From contig JABGTH010000158.1 of assembly GCA_018647275.1 (NCBI GenBank), forward strand, positions 1 to 9,672: a stretch of DNA of 9,672 nucleotides. Direction: 5' to 3'. The translations under genes and the position numbers were made by a program. The stretch is from Paracoccaceae bacterium (GTDB lineage Bacteria; Pseudomonadota; Alphaproteobacteria; Rhodobacterales; Rhodobacteraceae). Below the pieces are notes generated by a model, which did not search any database, was not told where the DNA came from, and saw only the letters and a program-made list of their open reading frames with translations. Below are positions 1 through 6,335 of this stretch, piece by piece (the first letter of the stretch is position 1; each line of letters begins with the position of its first letter).

Positions 1-252
1 AGCGATCCACGGACACCTGCGCCGATCACAGACCGCAATGACTATATTAACTACATCAAAACTTTTGCTGAAATGGCCCCTGGTGCCGAAGCCAAGGTCG
101 TAAACATTTCCGAACGCGACGGCAGCGCACGCGCAACTGTCGAATTTGGAATGCCCAATATGCCAGCACGGCGCGGCCAATATTTCATCGATATCAACGA
201 TGGAAAAATTGCGCGCATCGTAGGTTACGCAGGCATGGGAGAGCCTAGTTGA
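1..252 (+). CDS. NTF2/SnoaL-like small protein, 3' part only
   Basis: The frame is open from the first base to a TGA at 250-252, giving the last 83 residues of a protein whose start lies outside the window. The end of the fragment (GQYFIDINDGKIARIVGY) has the strand pattern common at the C-terminal edge of NTF2-like/SnoaL-like alpha+beta barrels, where a strand ending in 'dGkI.ri..y' closes the fold. The earlier stretch (VNISERDGSARATVEF) also alternates like a beta strand pair. No catalytic residue can be assigned. The stop overlaps the TTG start of the ABC ATPase, so the two are probably co-transcribed and translationally coupled. A role with the transporter is inferred from position only. 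Fold assignment is by eye and moderate; the function is unknown. Confidence 0.6.
   Translation, partial: SDPRTPAPITDRNDYINYIKTFAEMAPGAEAKVVNISERDGSARATVEFGMPNMPARRGQYFIDINDGKIARIVGYAGMGEPS
237..243 (+). promoter_or_regulatory. Ribosome binding site supporting the TTG start
   Basis: GGGAGAG lies 5 nt before the TTG at 249. It sits inside the end of the upstream gene. No ATG or GTG occurs near the N-terminus in the ATPase frame, and the next internal Met is at residue 33, inside the first ABC fold. This site therefore decides in favour of TTG. Confidence 0.6.
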
Positions 253-1781
253 CTATCGACACGACAGCGCCTGCGATTGAGTTAAAAGGCATTTCAAAAG
301 CCTTTGGCCCCGTCCAAGCGAACAAAGACATTTCCATCCGCGTCATGCCCGGTACGATCCATGGGATCATTGGGGAAAATGGCGCGGGTAAATCAACGCT
401 GATGTCTATTCTTTATGGCTTTTACAAAGCCGATAAGGGTGATATTTTCATTGGTGGCCAGAAGACCGAAATTCCAGACAGCCAAGCAGCAATTGCTTCG
501 GGAATTGGCATGGTGTTCCAACACTTTAAATTAGTTGAAAATTTCACCGTCCTTGAAAACATTATTCTTGGTGCCGAAGACGGTCGCTTGTTAAAACCCA
601 GCCTTGCCAAGGCGCGCAAATCCTTGCTTGAGCTGGCTGCTGAATACGAATTGAACGTTGATCCTGATGCCTTGATCGGAGAGATCGGAGTGGGGATGCA
701 ACAACGTGTTGAGATCCTGAAGGCCCTGTATCGTCAAGCTGATATTCTTATCCTTGATGAGCCCACAGGCGTTTTGACCCCGTCAGAGGCAGATCAGTTG
801 TTCCGTATTCTTGGACGTTTGCGGGAAGAGGGCAAAACCATCATCCTTATCACGCACAAACTGCGCGAAATTATGGAAGCCACAGACACCGTCAGCGTGA
901 TGCGCCGCGGTGAGATGACCGCAACGGTTAAGACCGCAGACACCAGCCCTGAAGAGCTGGCTGAACTGATGGTTGGCCGCAAGGTTCTGTTACACGTGGA
1001 CAAAAATTCGCCAACACTTGGTGATGTTGTTTTAGATGTGCAAAACTTGCGTGTGGTCGATGAACAAGGCGTTGAACGCCTCAAAAGCATTAGCCTGAAT
1101 GTACGCGCTGGTGAAATTCTTGGTATCGCGGGCGTTGCGGGCAACGGTCAATCTGAACTGCTTGAAGTGTTGGGCGGTTACGCCGACGGCACTGGATCAG
1201 TTACACTAAACAATGAAGCGATCGACCTGACTGGCAAATACTCAAACGGCAAAACACGTCGCGCCCGTGGCATCGCCCACGTCCCCGAAGATCGCCAACG
1301 CGAAGGTCTGATTATGGACTATTCAGCGTGGGAGAATACAGCGTTTGGGTACCACGACGATCCCGCCTATCAATCTGGCATCTTCATCAATAATACAGCC
1401 ATTCGCCAAGACACTGAGGAAAAGATGGCGCGTTTCGATGTGCGCCCTCCGAACCCACACCTGTCTGCCAAAAATTTTAGCGGCGGCAATCAGCAAAAAA
1501 TTGTTCTGGCACGTGAAATCGAACGCAATCCCGATCTGCTGTTGATAGGCCAGCCCACACGCGGCGTAGACATCGGTGCAATAGAATTCATCCACCAACA
1601 GATTGTTGCCCTGCGCGATCAAGGCAAAGCCATTCTATTGGTCAGTGTTGAGCTGGAGGAAATCTTGTCTCTCTCAGACCGTGTCGCCGTCATGTTTGAC
1701 GGACGAATCATGGGCGAACGTGCCGTTGGCGAAACCAACGAAAAAGAACTGGGCCTGATGATGGCCGGTGTGGAGACGTAA
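249..1781 (+). CDS. BMP-type nucleoside ABC transporter, tandem ATP-binding subunit
   Basis: This 510-residue protein carries two ABC cassettes and should power import by the two permeases that follow, from the cytoplasmic face. It resembles the YufO/NupO class (COG3845). In domain 1 I see Walker A GENGAGKST (42-50), Q-loop Gln91, signature GVGMQQ (147-152), Walker B ILILDEPT (166-173) and His203. Domain 2 has a degenerate Walker A (GNGQSE, 298-303, with Gln where Lys is expected), a canonical SGGNQQ signature (411-416), and GQPTRGVD (434-441) in place of DEPT, with no H-loop His. This asymmetry is normal for the sugar/nucleoside importer class: only one composite site is expected to hydrolyse ATP. 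The TTG start overlaps the upstream stop (TTGA). Family assignment is strong. The substrate (nucleoside, purine or similar) is inferred from family and context. Confidence 0.93.
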   Translation: MTIDTTAPAIELKGISKAFGPVQANKDISIRVMPGTIHGIIGENGAGKSTLMSILYGFYKADKGDIFIGGQKTEIPDSQAAIASGIGMVFQHFKLVENFTVLENIILGAEDGRLLKPSLAKARKSLLELAAEYELNVDPDALIGEIGVGMQQRVEILKALYRQADILILDEPTGVLTPSEADQLFRILGRLREEGKTIILITHKLREIMEATDTVSVMRRGEMTATVKTADTSPEELAELMVGRKVLLHVDKNSPTLGDVVLDVQNLRVVDEQGVERLKSISLNVRAGEILGIAGVAGNGQSELLEVLGGYADGTGSVTLNNEAIDLTGKYSNGKTRRARGIAHVPEDRQREGLIMDYSAWENTAFGYHDDPAYQSGIFINNTAIRQDTEEKMARFDVRPPNPHLSAKNFSGGNQQKIVLAREIERNPDLLLIGQPTRGVDIGAIEFIHQQIVALRDQGKAILLVSVELEEILSLSDRVAVMFDGRIMGERAVGETNEKELGLMMAGVET

Positions 1782-1782
1782 G

Positions 1783-2877
1783 ATGGACGTAATGCCAAAA
1801 TGGGCCGAGGTCGTCCTTGTGCCACTGATCTCACTGCTGTTGGCGGCAATCCTATCTGGGTTGGTAATACTTGCCATTGGTGAAGATCCGATTGCGGCAT
1901 TGAAATTGATGATCGACGGCGCATTGGGTAGTACCTATGGGTGGGGTTACACGCTGTATTACGCAACCAACTTTATGTTTACTGGCCTTGCTGTCTCCGT
2001 CGCCTTTCACGCACGGTTGTTCAACATTGGTGGTGAAGGTCAGGCCATGTTGGGTGGCTTGGGCGTGGCGCTTGCGTGTCTTTTCATCCCATGGCCCCAT
2101 TGGTCACTTGGCCTACTGGGCGCGATTGTGTTGGCAGGTGCGTTTGGTGCAGTTTGGGCTGCAGTGCCCGCTTATTTGCAAGCAAAACGCGGCAGTCATA
2201 TTGTTATCACGACCATTATGTTCAACTTCATCGCTGCTGCGGTGCTGAACTATATGCTGGTCAACGTGCTGCGTCCTAAAGGTGCAATGGATCCTGCGAC
2301 CGCACGCTTCCCCGAAGCCGTTCACTTGCCATCCCTGCACGACATCTTGGCTCCCATCGGCATTAGCTTTTCAAAAGCGGCCCCAGCAAACGTTTCCCTG
2401 TTGGTGGCAATAATCGCCTGTGTCTTGGTTTGGTTGCTGATCTGGCGCACGAAACTTGGCTATGAAATTCGCGCCTATGGTCACTCTGAAAGTGCTGCAA
2501 AATATGCGGGAATTTCCCCTGTTAAGATTACGATGATCGCTATGATCATCTCTGGTGCACTGGCAGGCATGATGGCGATCAATAACGTTATGGGCGAAGC
2601 AGAGCGTTTGGTATTGAACGCGACTGAAGGTGCCGGGTTTATCGGGATCGCTGTCGCCCTGATGGGTCGCAGTCATCCTTTGGGCGTTTTTATCGCCGCG
2701 ATTTTGTTTGGTTTTCTATACCAAGGTGGTGCCGAGTTGGCATTATGGACCAGTATTCCACGCGAATTAATCGTCGTGATCCAAGCGCTGGTTATCTTGT
2801 TCACAGGCGCGCTGGACAACATGGTGCGTATGCCATTGGAACGCATATTCCTGGCTCTACGGAAGGAGGGCAACTGA
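1783..2877 (+). CDS. BMP-type ABC transporter permease, subunit 1
   Basis: This is a 364-residue, very hydrophobic inner-membrane permease of the BPD_transp_2 family, YufP/NupP-like (COG4603), which forms half of the translocation channel. Segments rich in Leu/Ile/Ala near 10-32, 60-76, 88-103, 110-130, 140-161, 204-221, 248-266, 285-315 and 326-343 look membrane-spanning. The family signature FNIGGEGQ is at 80-87. The cytoplasmic coupling loop AYGHSESAAKYAGI (231-244) should contact the ATPase. I place the start at ATG 1783, one base after the ATPase stop, because GGAG at 1772-1775 is spaced 7 nt away. An in-frame GTG at 1768 and an ATG at 1792 are possible but less well placed. Its stop overlaps the next ATG by one base. 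Confidence 0.92.
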   Translation: MDVMPKWAEVVLVPLISLLLAAILSGLVILAIGEDPIAALKLMIDGALGSTYGWGYTLYYATNFMFTGLAVSVAFHARLFNIGGEGQAMLGGLGVALACLFIPWPHWSLGLLGAIVLAGAFGAVWAAVPAYLQAKRGSHIVITTIMFNFIAAAVLNYMLVNVLRPKGAMDPATARFPEAVHLPSLHDILAPIGISFSKAAPANVSLLVAIIACVLVWLLIWRTKLGYEIRAYGHSESAAKYAGISPVKITMIAMIISGALAGMMAINNVMGEAERLVLNATEGAGFIGIAVALMGRSHPLGVFIAAILFGFLYQGGAELALWTSIPRELIVVIQALVILFTGALDNMVRMPLERIFLALRKEGN

Positions 2878-3857
2878 TGGATTTCTTTACGCTCGTCCAA
2901 ATTCTAGACGCCACTGTGCGCTTGGCAATTCCGTTATTACTGGCCTGTCTGGCCGGTCTCTTCTCAGAACGCGCTGGTATTTTTGACATCGGCCTTGAGG
3001 GCAAGATGTTGGCCGCTGCCTTCTTCTCTGCCGCGATTGCGTCAATAACGGGCTCCGTTTGGATTGGCTTACTGGCTGGCATCGCAGCATCGCTGTTTTT
3101 AAGCGGTGTTCACGGCCTTGCCTCTATCACTTTTCGTGGCAATCAATTGATCTCTGGCGTGGCCATCAACTTCCTTGCCGCTGGCATGACGGTTTTGATT
3201 GCGCAGTCTTGGTTCAGCCAAGGTGGGCGCACACCATCCCTTTCAGGCGCGGAGCGGTTTAACCCAATCGACTTTCCCGGTGCTCTGACAACTACGAACG
3301 AAGTCAAGGCCGCAAGCCCCTTGATGCAGGTTTATTCGGAATTGTTATCGGGGCATTCGCTACTGGTTTATGTCGCGCTGCTGACAGTCCCAATGACGTG
3401 GTGGTTGCTATACCGCACGCGCTTTGGTCTGCGCTTGCGCGCGGTTGGTGAAAACCCAGCCGCTGTTGATACCGCTGGCGTATCTGTTGTTGGATTGCGT
3501 TATGCCGCTGTTGGGATTTGCGGTATCTTATGTGGCATTGCCGGTGCGTACCTTTCGACGGCCCTTCAGGCGGGGTTCGTCAAAGACATGTCCGCCGGGC
3601 GTGGTTTCATCGCTCTTGCAGCCCTTATTTTCGCCAAGTGGCGTCCATGGCACGCGCTTTATGCCACGTTCCTGTTTGGCCTTTTCCAAGCGCTTGAGCT
3701 GCGTCCAGACGTTATTGAAGCAGTCATAGGTATGAAGGTTCAAGGCCAATTCTTGGGTGCGCTGCCCTATATTATGACAGTGGTCATTTTGGCTGGCTTC
3801 GTCGGAAAAGCCATTCCGCCACGCGCCGGCGGTGAGCCATATGTCAAAGAGCGTTGA
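2877..3857 (+). CDS. BMP-type ABC transporter permease, subunit 2
   Basis: This is a 326-residue inner-membrane permease, YufQ/NupQ-like (COG1079), the second half of the channel. FDIGLEGKM (36-44) matches the FNIGGEGQ motif of subunit 1. AVGENPAAVDTAGV (189-202) is the EAA-like coupling loop typical of BPD_transp_2 proteins. Hydrophobic stretches at about 14-29, 44-75, 92-110, 160-178, 205-231, 243-272 and 293-311 are likely membrane helices. The start is set by TGATG overlap with subunit 1 and by a strong GGAAGGAGGG ribosome site at 2861-2870, 6 nt upstream. The open frame extends back to 2745, but that extension lies inside subunit 1 and is polar, unlike a family N-terminus. This is the last gene of the transporter operon in the window; the substrate-binding protein must be encoded elsewhere or upstream. 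Confidence 0.92.
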   Translation: MDFFTLVQILDATVRLAIPLLLACLAGLFSERAGIFDIGLEGKMLAAAFFSAAIASITGSVWIGLLAGIAASLFLSGVHGLASITFRGNQLISGVAINFLAAGMTVLIAQSWFSQGGRTPSLSGAERFNPIDFPGALTTTNEVKAASPLMQVYSELLSGHSLLVYVALLTVPMTWWLLYRTRFGLRLRAVGENPAAVDTAGVSVVGLRYAAVGICGILCGIAGAYLSTALQAGFVKDMSAGRGFIALAALIFAKWRPWHALYATFLFGLFQALELRPDVIEAVIGMKVQGQFLGALPYIMTVVILAGFVGKAIPPRAGGEPYVKER

Positions 3858-3873
3858 TGCCACGATAGGTCCA

Positions 3874-3905
3874 GTTTGACCCAAGATATCAGCCCTGTTT
3901 GACCC
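3874..3905 (+). repeat. 9-bp direct repeat GTTTGACCC in the spacer before the TSUP gene
   Basis: GTTTGACCC occurs at 3874-3882 and again at 3897-3905, 23 bp from start to start, in the 99-bp spacer between the ABC permease and the TSUP gene. Two helical turns apart would suit a tandem operator. TTGACC inside each copy also resembles a -35 element, but no good -10 follows at the right distance. A regulatory role is inferred only. Confidence 0.3.
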
Positions 3906-3913
3906 GTTTTCGT

Positions 3914-3937
3914 AAGGCATCTTGATTTAGGTGCCTT
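3914..3937 (+). other. Small hairpin upstream of the TSUP gene
   Basis: AAGGCATC (3914-3921) can pair with GGTGCCTT (3930-3937): eight pairs including one G-U, with an 8-nt loop. No T-run follows, so it is not a standard intrinsic terminator. It ends 9 nt before the AGGAGGG ribosome site of the TSUP gene. It may be a weak terminator of the ABC operon, an mRNA-stabilising stem, or chance. Confidence 0.3.
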
Positions 3938-3956
3938 GTGCGGTTTAGGAGGGTCC

Positions 3957-4868
3957 ATGCAAATATATCTACCCATCGCAGAGATTTCAGTGAATGCCTT
4001 CCTATTGTTAGGTTTGGGCGGGATCGTAGGCATCTTATCGGGCATGTTTGGTGTCGGCGGTGGCTTTTTAATGACTCCATTGTTGTTCTTTATCGGCATC
4101 CCCCCAGCGGTTGCTGTTGCAACAGAAGCCAACCAAATTGTTGCCTCTTCGTTTTCCGGCGTGCTGGCCCATTTCAAGCGAAAAACCGTCGATCTCAGGA
4201 TGGGCACCGTTCTTCTTATTGGGGGACTGGTTGGGGCCGCACTTGGAGTCGTGGTATTCAACTATCTAAAGGCGCAGGGCCAAGTCGATCTGCTCGTCAA
4301 ACTTTGCTACGTTATTTTCCTTGGCGTTATCGGCGGATTGATGTTTATCGAGTCCCTTAACGCTATCCGCAAAACCTCAAAGGGTGCTACGCCCAAGCGT
4401 AAGAAGCACAACTGGGTACATGGCCTACCGTTTAAAATGCGGTTTCGGGTATCTGGGCTATATATATCTGTGATCCCACCGCTGATCGTTGGTGTACTTG
4501 TTGGGATCCTTGCTGCCATCATGGGTGTTGGTGGCGGTTTCATCATGGTCCCTGCGATGATTTATTTGCTGGGGATGCCCACTAAGGTGGTTGTTGGAAC
4601 ATCTCTGTTCCAGATCATTTTTGTGACCGCCTTCACAACCATGTTGCACGCGACAACAAACTTTACCGTCGATATTGTACTGGCAGTCCTGCTGCTTGTT
4701 GGTGGTGTCTTTGGCGCGCAAATTGGCACCCGTATTGGCGTCAAGATGAAGGCCGAACAGTTACGTATTCTCCTGGCGATCATGGTTTTAGCCGTCTGTG
4801 GCAAGCTAGCGTTCGATCTATTGGTCATGCCATCCGATGTCTTCTCAATTGCCGCAGGAGGCCACTGA
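3957..4868 (+). CDS. TSUP family (TauE/SafE-like) anion exporter
   Basis: This is a 303-residue polytopic inner-membrane protein. The two halves carry matching signatures, GILSGMFGVGGGFLMTP (25-41) and GILAAIMGVGGGFIMVP (183-199), the duplicated glycine-rich motif of the TauE/SafE (TSUP) family. A basic cytoplasmic linker (about 138-163, rich in Lys/Arg) separates the halves. Family members export or import sulfite, sulfoacetate, thiosulfate or other small organosulfur anions; the exact substrate here is not visible. The start is ATG 3957, supported by AGGAGGG at 3947-3953. A TTG at 3936 in the same frame has no better site and adds seven residues. The stop lies one base before the ATG of the TIGR02186-type gene, so the two are an operon and probably one functional unit. 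Confidence 0.9.
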   Translation: MQIYLPIAEISVNAFLLLGLGGIVGILSGMFGVGGGFLMTPLLFFIGIPPAVAVATEANQIVASSFSGVLAHFKRKTVDLRMGTVLLIGGLVGAALGVVVFNYLKAQGQVDLLVKLCYVIFLGVIGGLMFIESLNAIRKTSKGATPKRKKHNWVHGLPFKMRFRVSGLYISVIPPLIVGVLVGILAAIMGVGGGFIMVPAMIYLLGMPTKVVVGTSLFQIIFVTAFTTMLHATTNFTVDIVLAVLLLVGGVFGAQIGTRIGVKMKAEQLRILLAIMVLAVCGKLAFDLLVMPSDVFSIAAGGH

Positions 4869-4869
4869 T

Positions 4870-5625
4870 ATGTTGCGTTATATCATCGCCTTCTGCATGC
4901 TAACATTGCCTGCAATGGCTGAAGAAGTCGTATTGGGGCTAAGCAAAGATGAGGTGGCAATCACCACTTCCTTTGACGGCTCCGATGTATTGATATTTGG
5001 CGCGGTGAAACGCGAGACTCCTATCCCTGACGGCGATCCACTTGAGGTTATCATTACTGTATCTGGCCCTTCAAAGGCTGTGACAGTGCGCCGTAAGGAA
5101 AAGCGGTTTGGGATTTGGGTCAATGTAGACGCTGTTGAAATTGACGAAGCGCCAAGCTTTTACGCCGTGGCCACGAGTGCGCCTCTGCGTGATGTGCTGA
5201 ACGATGTTGAAGACCTGCGTTACAAAATCTCTGTCCCGCGTGCGATCCGCTCTGTGGGTGCACCCATGGCCGTTCAAGACGCTGGTGCCTTTACCCAAGC
5301 GATCATTCGCATTCGCACCAAATCAGACGCATATCAATTGTTGGAAAATGGGGTGTCCGTAGATGCCCAGACCCTTTTTCAAACCTCAATTCAGCTGCCT
5401 GCCGCATTGACTGAGGGTGAATACAAGACGCGTATTTTCCTCACCCGTAGCGGCAAGGTCATTTCGGATTATGAGACATCAATTGATGTTAGAAAAATTG
5501 GTTTGGAACGCTGGCTGTTCACAATGTCTCGTGAAAATTCATTACTGTATGGCTTGATGTCATTGGCAATTGCGATTGCTGCAGGTTGGGGTGCCTCCGC
5601 AATCTTTCGGGTTTTTCGCCTTTAA
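4870..5625 (+). CDS. TIGR02186 family (Alph_Pro_TM) secreted, membrane-anchored protein
   Basis: This 251-residue protein begins with a signal peptide (MLRYIIAFCMLTLPAMA, cleavage likely after Ala17). A mostly beta-rich periplasmic domain follows (about 18-220), and a single C-terminal membrane helix (about 225-246) ends in a short basic tail, FRVFRL. Length and layout match the alphaproteobacterial TIGR02186/PF09608 family, which has no established biochemical role. The domain contains repeated strand-like stretches such as VLIFGAVKRE (40-49) and TRIFLTRSGKVISDYE (187-202). I see no cysteines outside the signal peptide and no metal-binding motif. The start is set by AGGAGG at 4856-4861, within the end of the TSUP gene. 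Strict adjacency to TSUP suggests a periplasmic partner of the transporter; this is inference. Confidence 0.82.
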   Translation: MLRYIIAFCMLTLPAMAEEVVLGLSKDEVAITTSFDGSDVLIFGAVKRETPIPDGDPLEVIITVSGPSKAVTVRRKEKRFGIWVNVDAVEIDEAPSFYAVATSAPLRDVLNDVEDLRYKISVPRAIRSVGAPMAVQDAGAFTQAIIRIRTKSDAYQLLENGVSVDAQTLFQTSIQLPAALTEGEYKTRIFLTRSGKVISDYETSIDVRKIGLERWLFTMSRENSLLYGLMSLAIAIAAGWGASAIFRVFRL

Positions 5626-6335
5626 CCACGGCCTATAAATGGCATCTTAGTTGCCATCACTGTCATGTTCTGAACATTCGCGCTCAACGGCAAGCTAGCC
5701 ATATGAAACACCGCATCCGCAGCGTGACTAACATCCATGGTTTCCATATCGGGTTGATTGGCTTTGAGGTCTGCAACGATCGCGCTTTCGGCGTTCCCAA
5801 TGTCGATCTGTCCACATGCGATGCCAAACGGACGCCCATCCAGCGATAGCGTTTTGGTCAAACCGGTAATTGCGTGTTTCGTAGTTGTATAACAAATCGA
5901 AGCAGGCCGCGGAACATATGCAGACAAAGAGCCATTGTTGATGATCCGCCCGCCTTGGAACGATTGGTTGCGCATATGTCCAAAGGCCAATTGCGCAGCA
6001 ATAAACATCCCATTCAGGTTAACGTTTATCACTTCGGTCCATGCCTGCAGCGGCACTTCGTCGATGGGGCCGGAGGGGCCAAATATTCCTGCGTTGTTGA
6101 ATAGGGCATCTAGCCTGCCAGACCGCTCGACAAACGCGTCAAATGTAACCTTCATCGCTACCGCATCTGTCACGTCGCATGGCAAGGCATAGGCATGCTC
6201 AAATTCGGACGCGATTTCATCCAGCAATTCAGCACGTCGCGCAATCAATCCTACGCGCCACCCAGCGTTTAAGAACACCTCAGCTGTTGCGCGACCAATG
6301 CCAGAACTGGCCCCTGTGATAATGATCGACTTCAT
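5622..6335 (-). CDS. SDR family NAD(P)-dependent oxidoreductase
   Basis: This is a 237-residue classical short-chain dehydrogenase/reductase, expected to be cytosolic. The Rossmann glycine motif TGASSGIG is at 7-14 and NNAG at 80-83. The catalytic set is probably Asn106, Ser136, Tyr149 and Lys153 (YTTTK). The Arg pair after strand 2 (LIARR, 30-34) suggests NADP(H) preference. After the active site, the usual proline-glycine motif is replaced by CGQIDIGNA (174-182), a variant I associate with a subgroup of these enzymes. The substrate cannot be read from sequence. The ATG overlaps the helicase stop (ATGA, 6332-6335), so translation is probably coupled to the helicase. Its stop interlocks with that of the convergent TIGR02186 gene. 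Confidence 0.9.
   Translation of the reverse strand: MKSIIITGASSGIGRATAEVFLNAGWRVGLIARRAELLDEIASEFEHAYALPCDVTDAVAMKVTFDAFVERSGRLDALFNNAGIFGPSGPIDEVPLQAWTEVINVNLNGMFIAAQLAFGHMRNQSFQGGRIINNGSLSAYVPRPASICYTTTKHAITGLTKTLSLDGRPFGIACGQIDIGNAESAIVADLKANQPDMETMDVSHAADAVFHMASLPLSANVQNMTVMATKMPFIGRG

Noticed and set aside
1128..1570. Damaged second ATPase domain (Walker A Lys and Walker B Asp/Glu missing)
   Set aside because: Degenerate Walker motifs with an intact SGGNQQ signature are normal for the second cassette in this importer class, so this is not a mutation.
1619..1966. Antisense open frames over the ABC, permease and ccr genes
   Set aside because: They are mirror frames of well-supported genes, with no ribosome sites and no recognisable protein features.
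2745..2876. Longer N-terminus for permease subunit 2
   Set aside because: The extension lies wholly within subunit 1 and is polar. ATG 2877 has a strong ribosome site and gives the usual family length.
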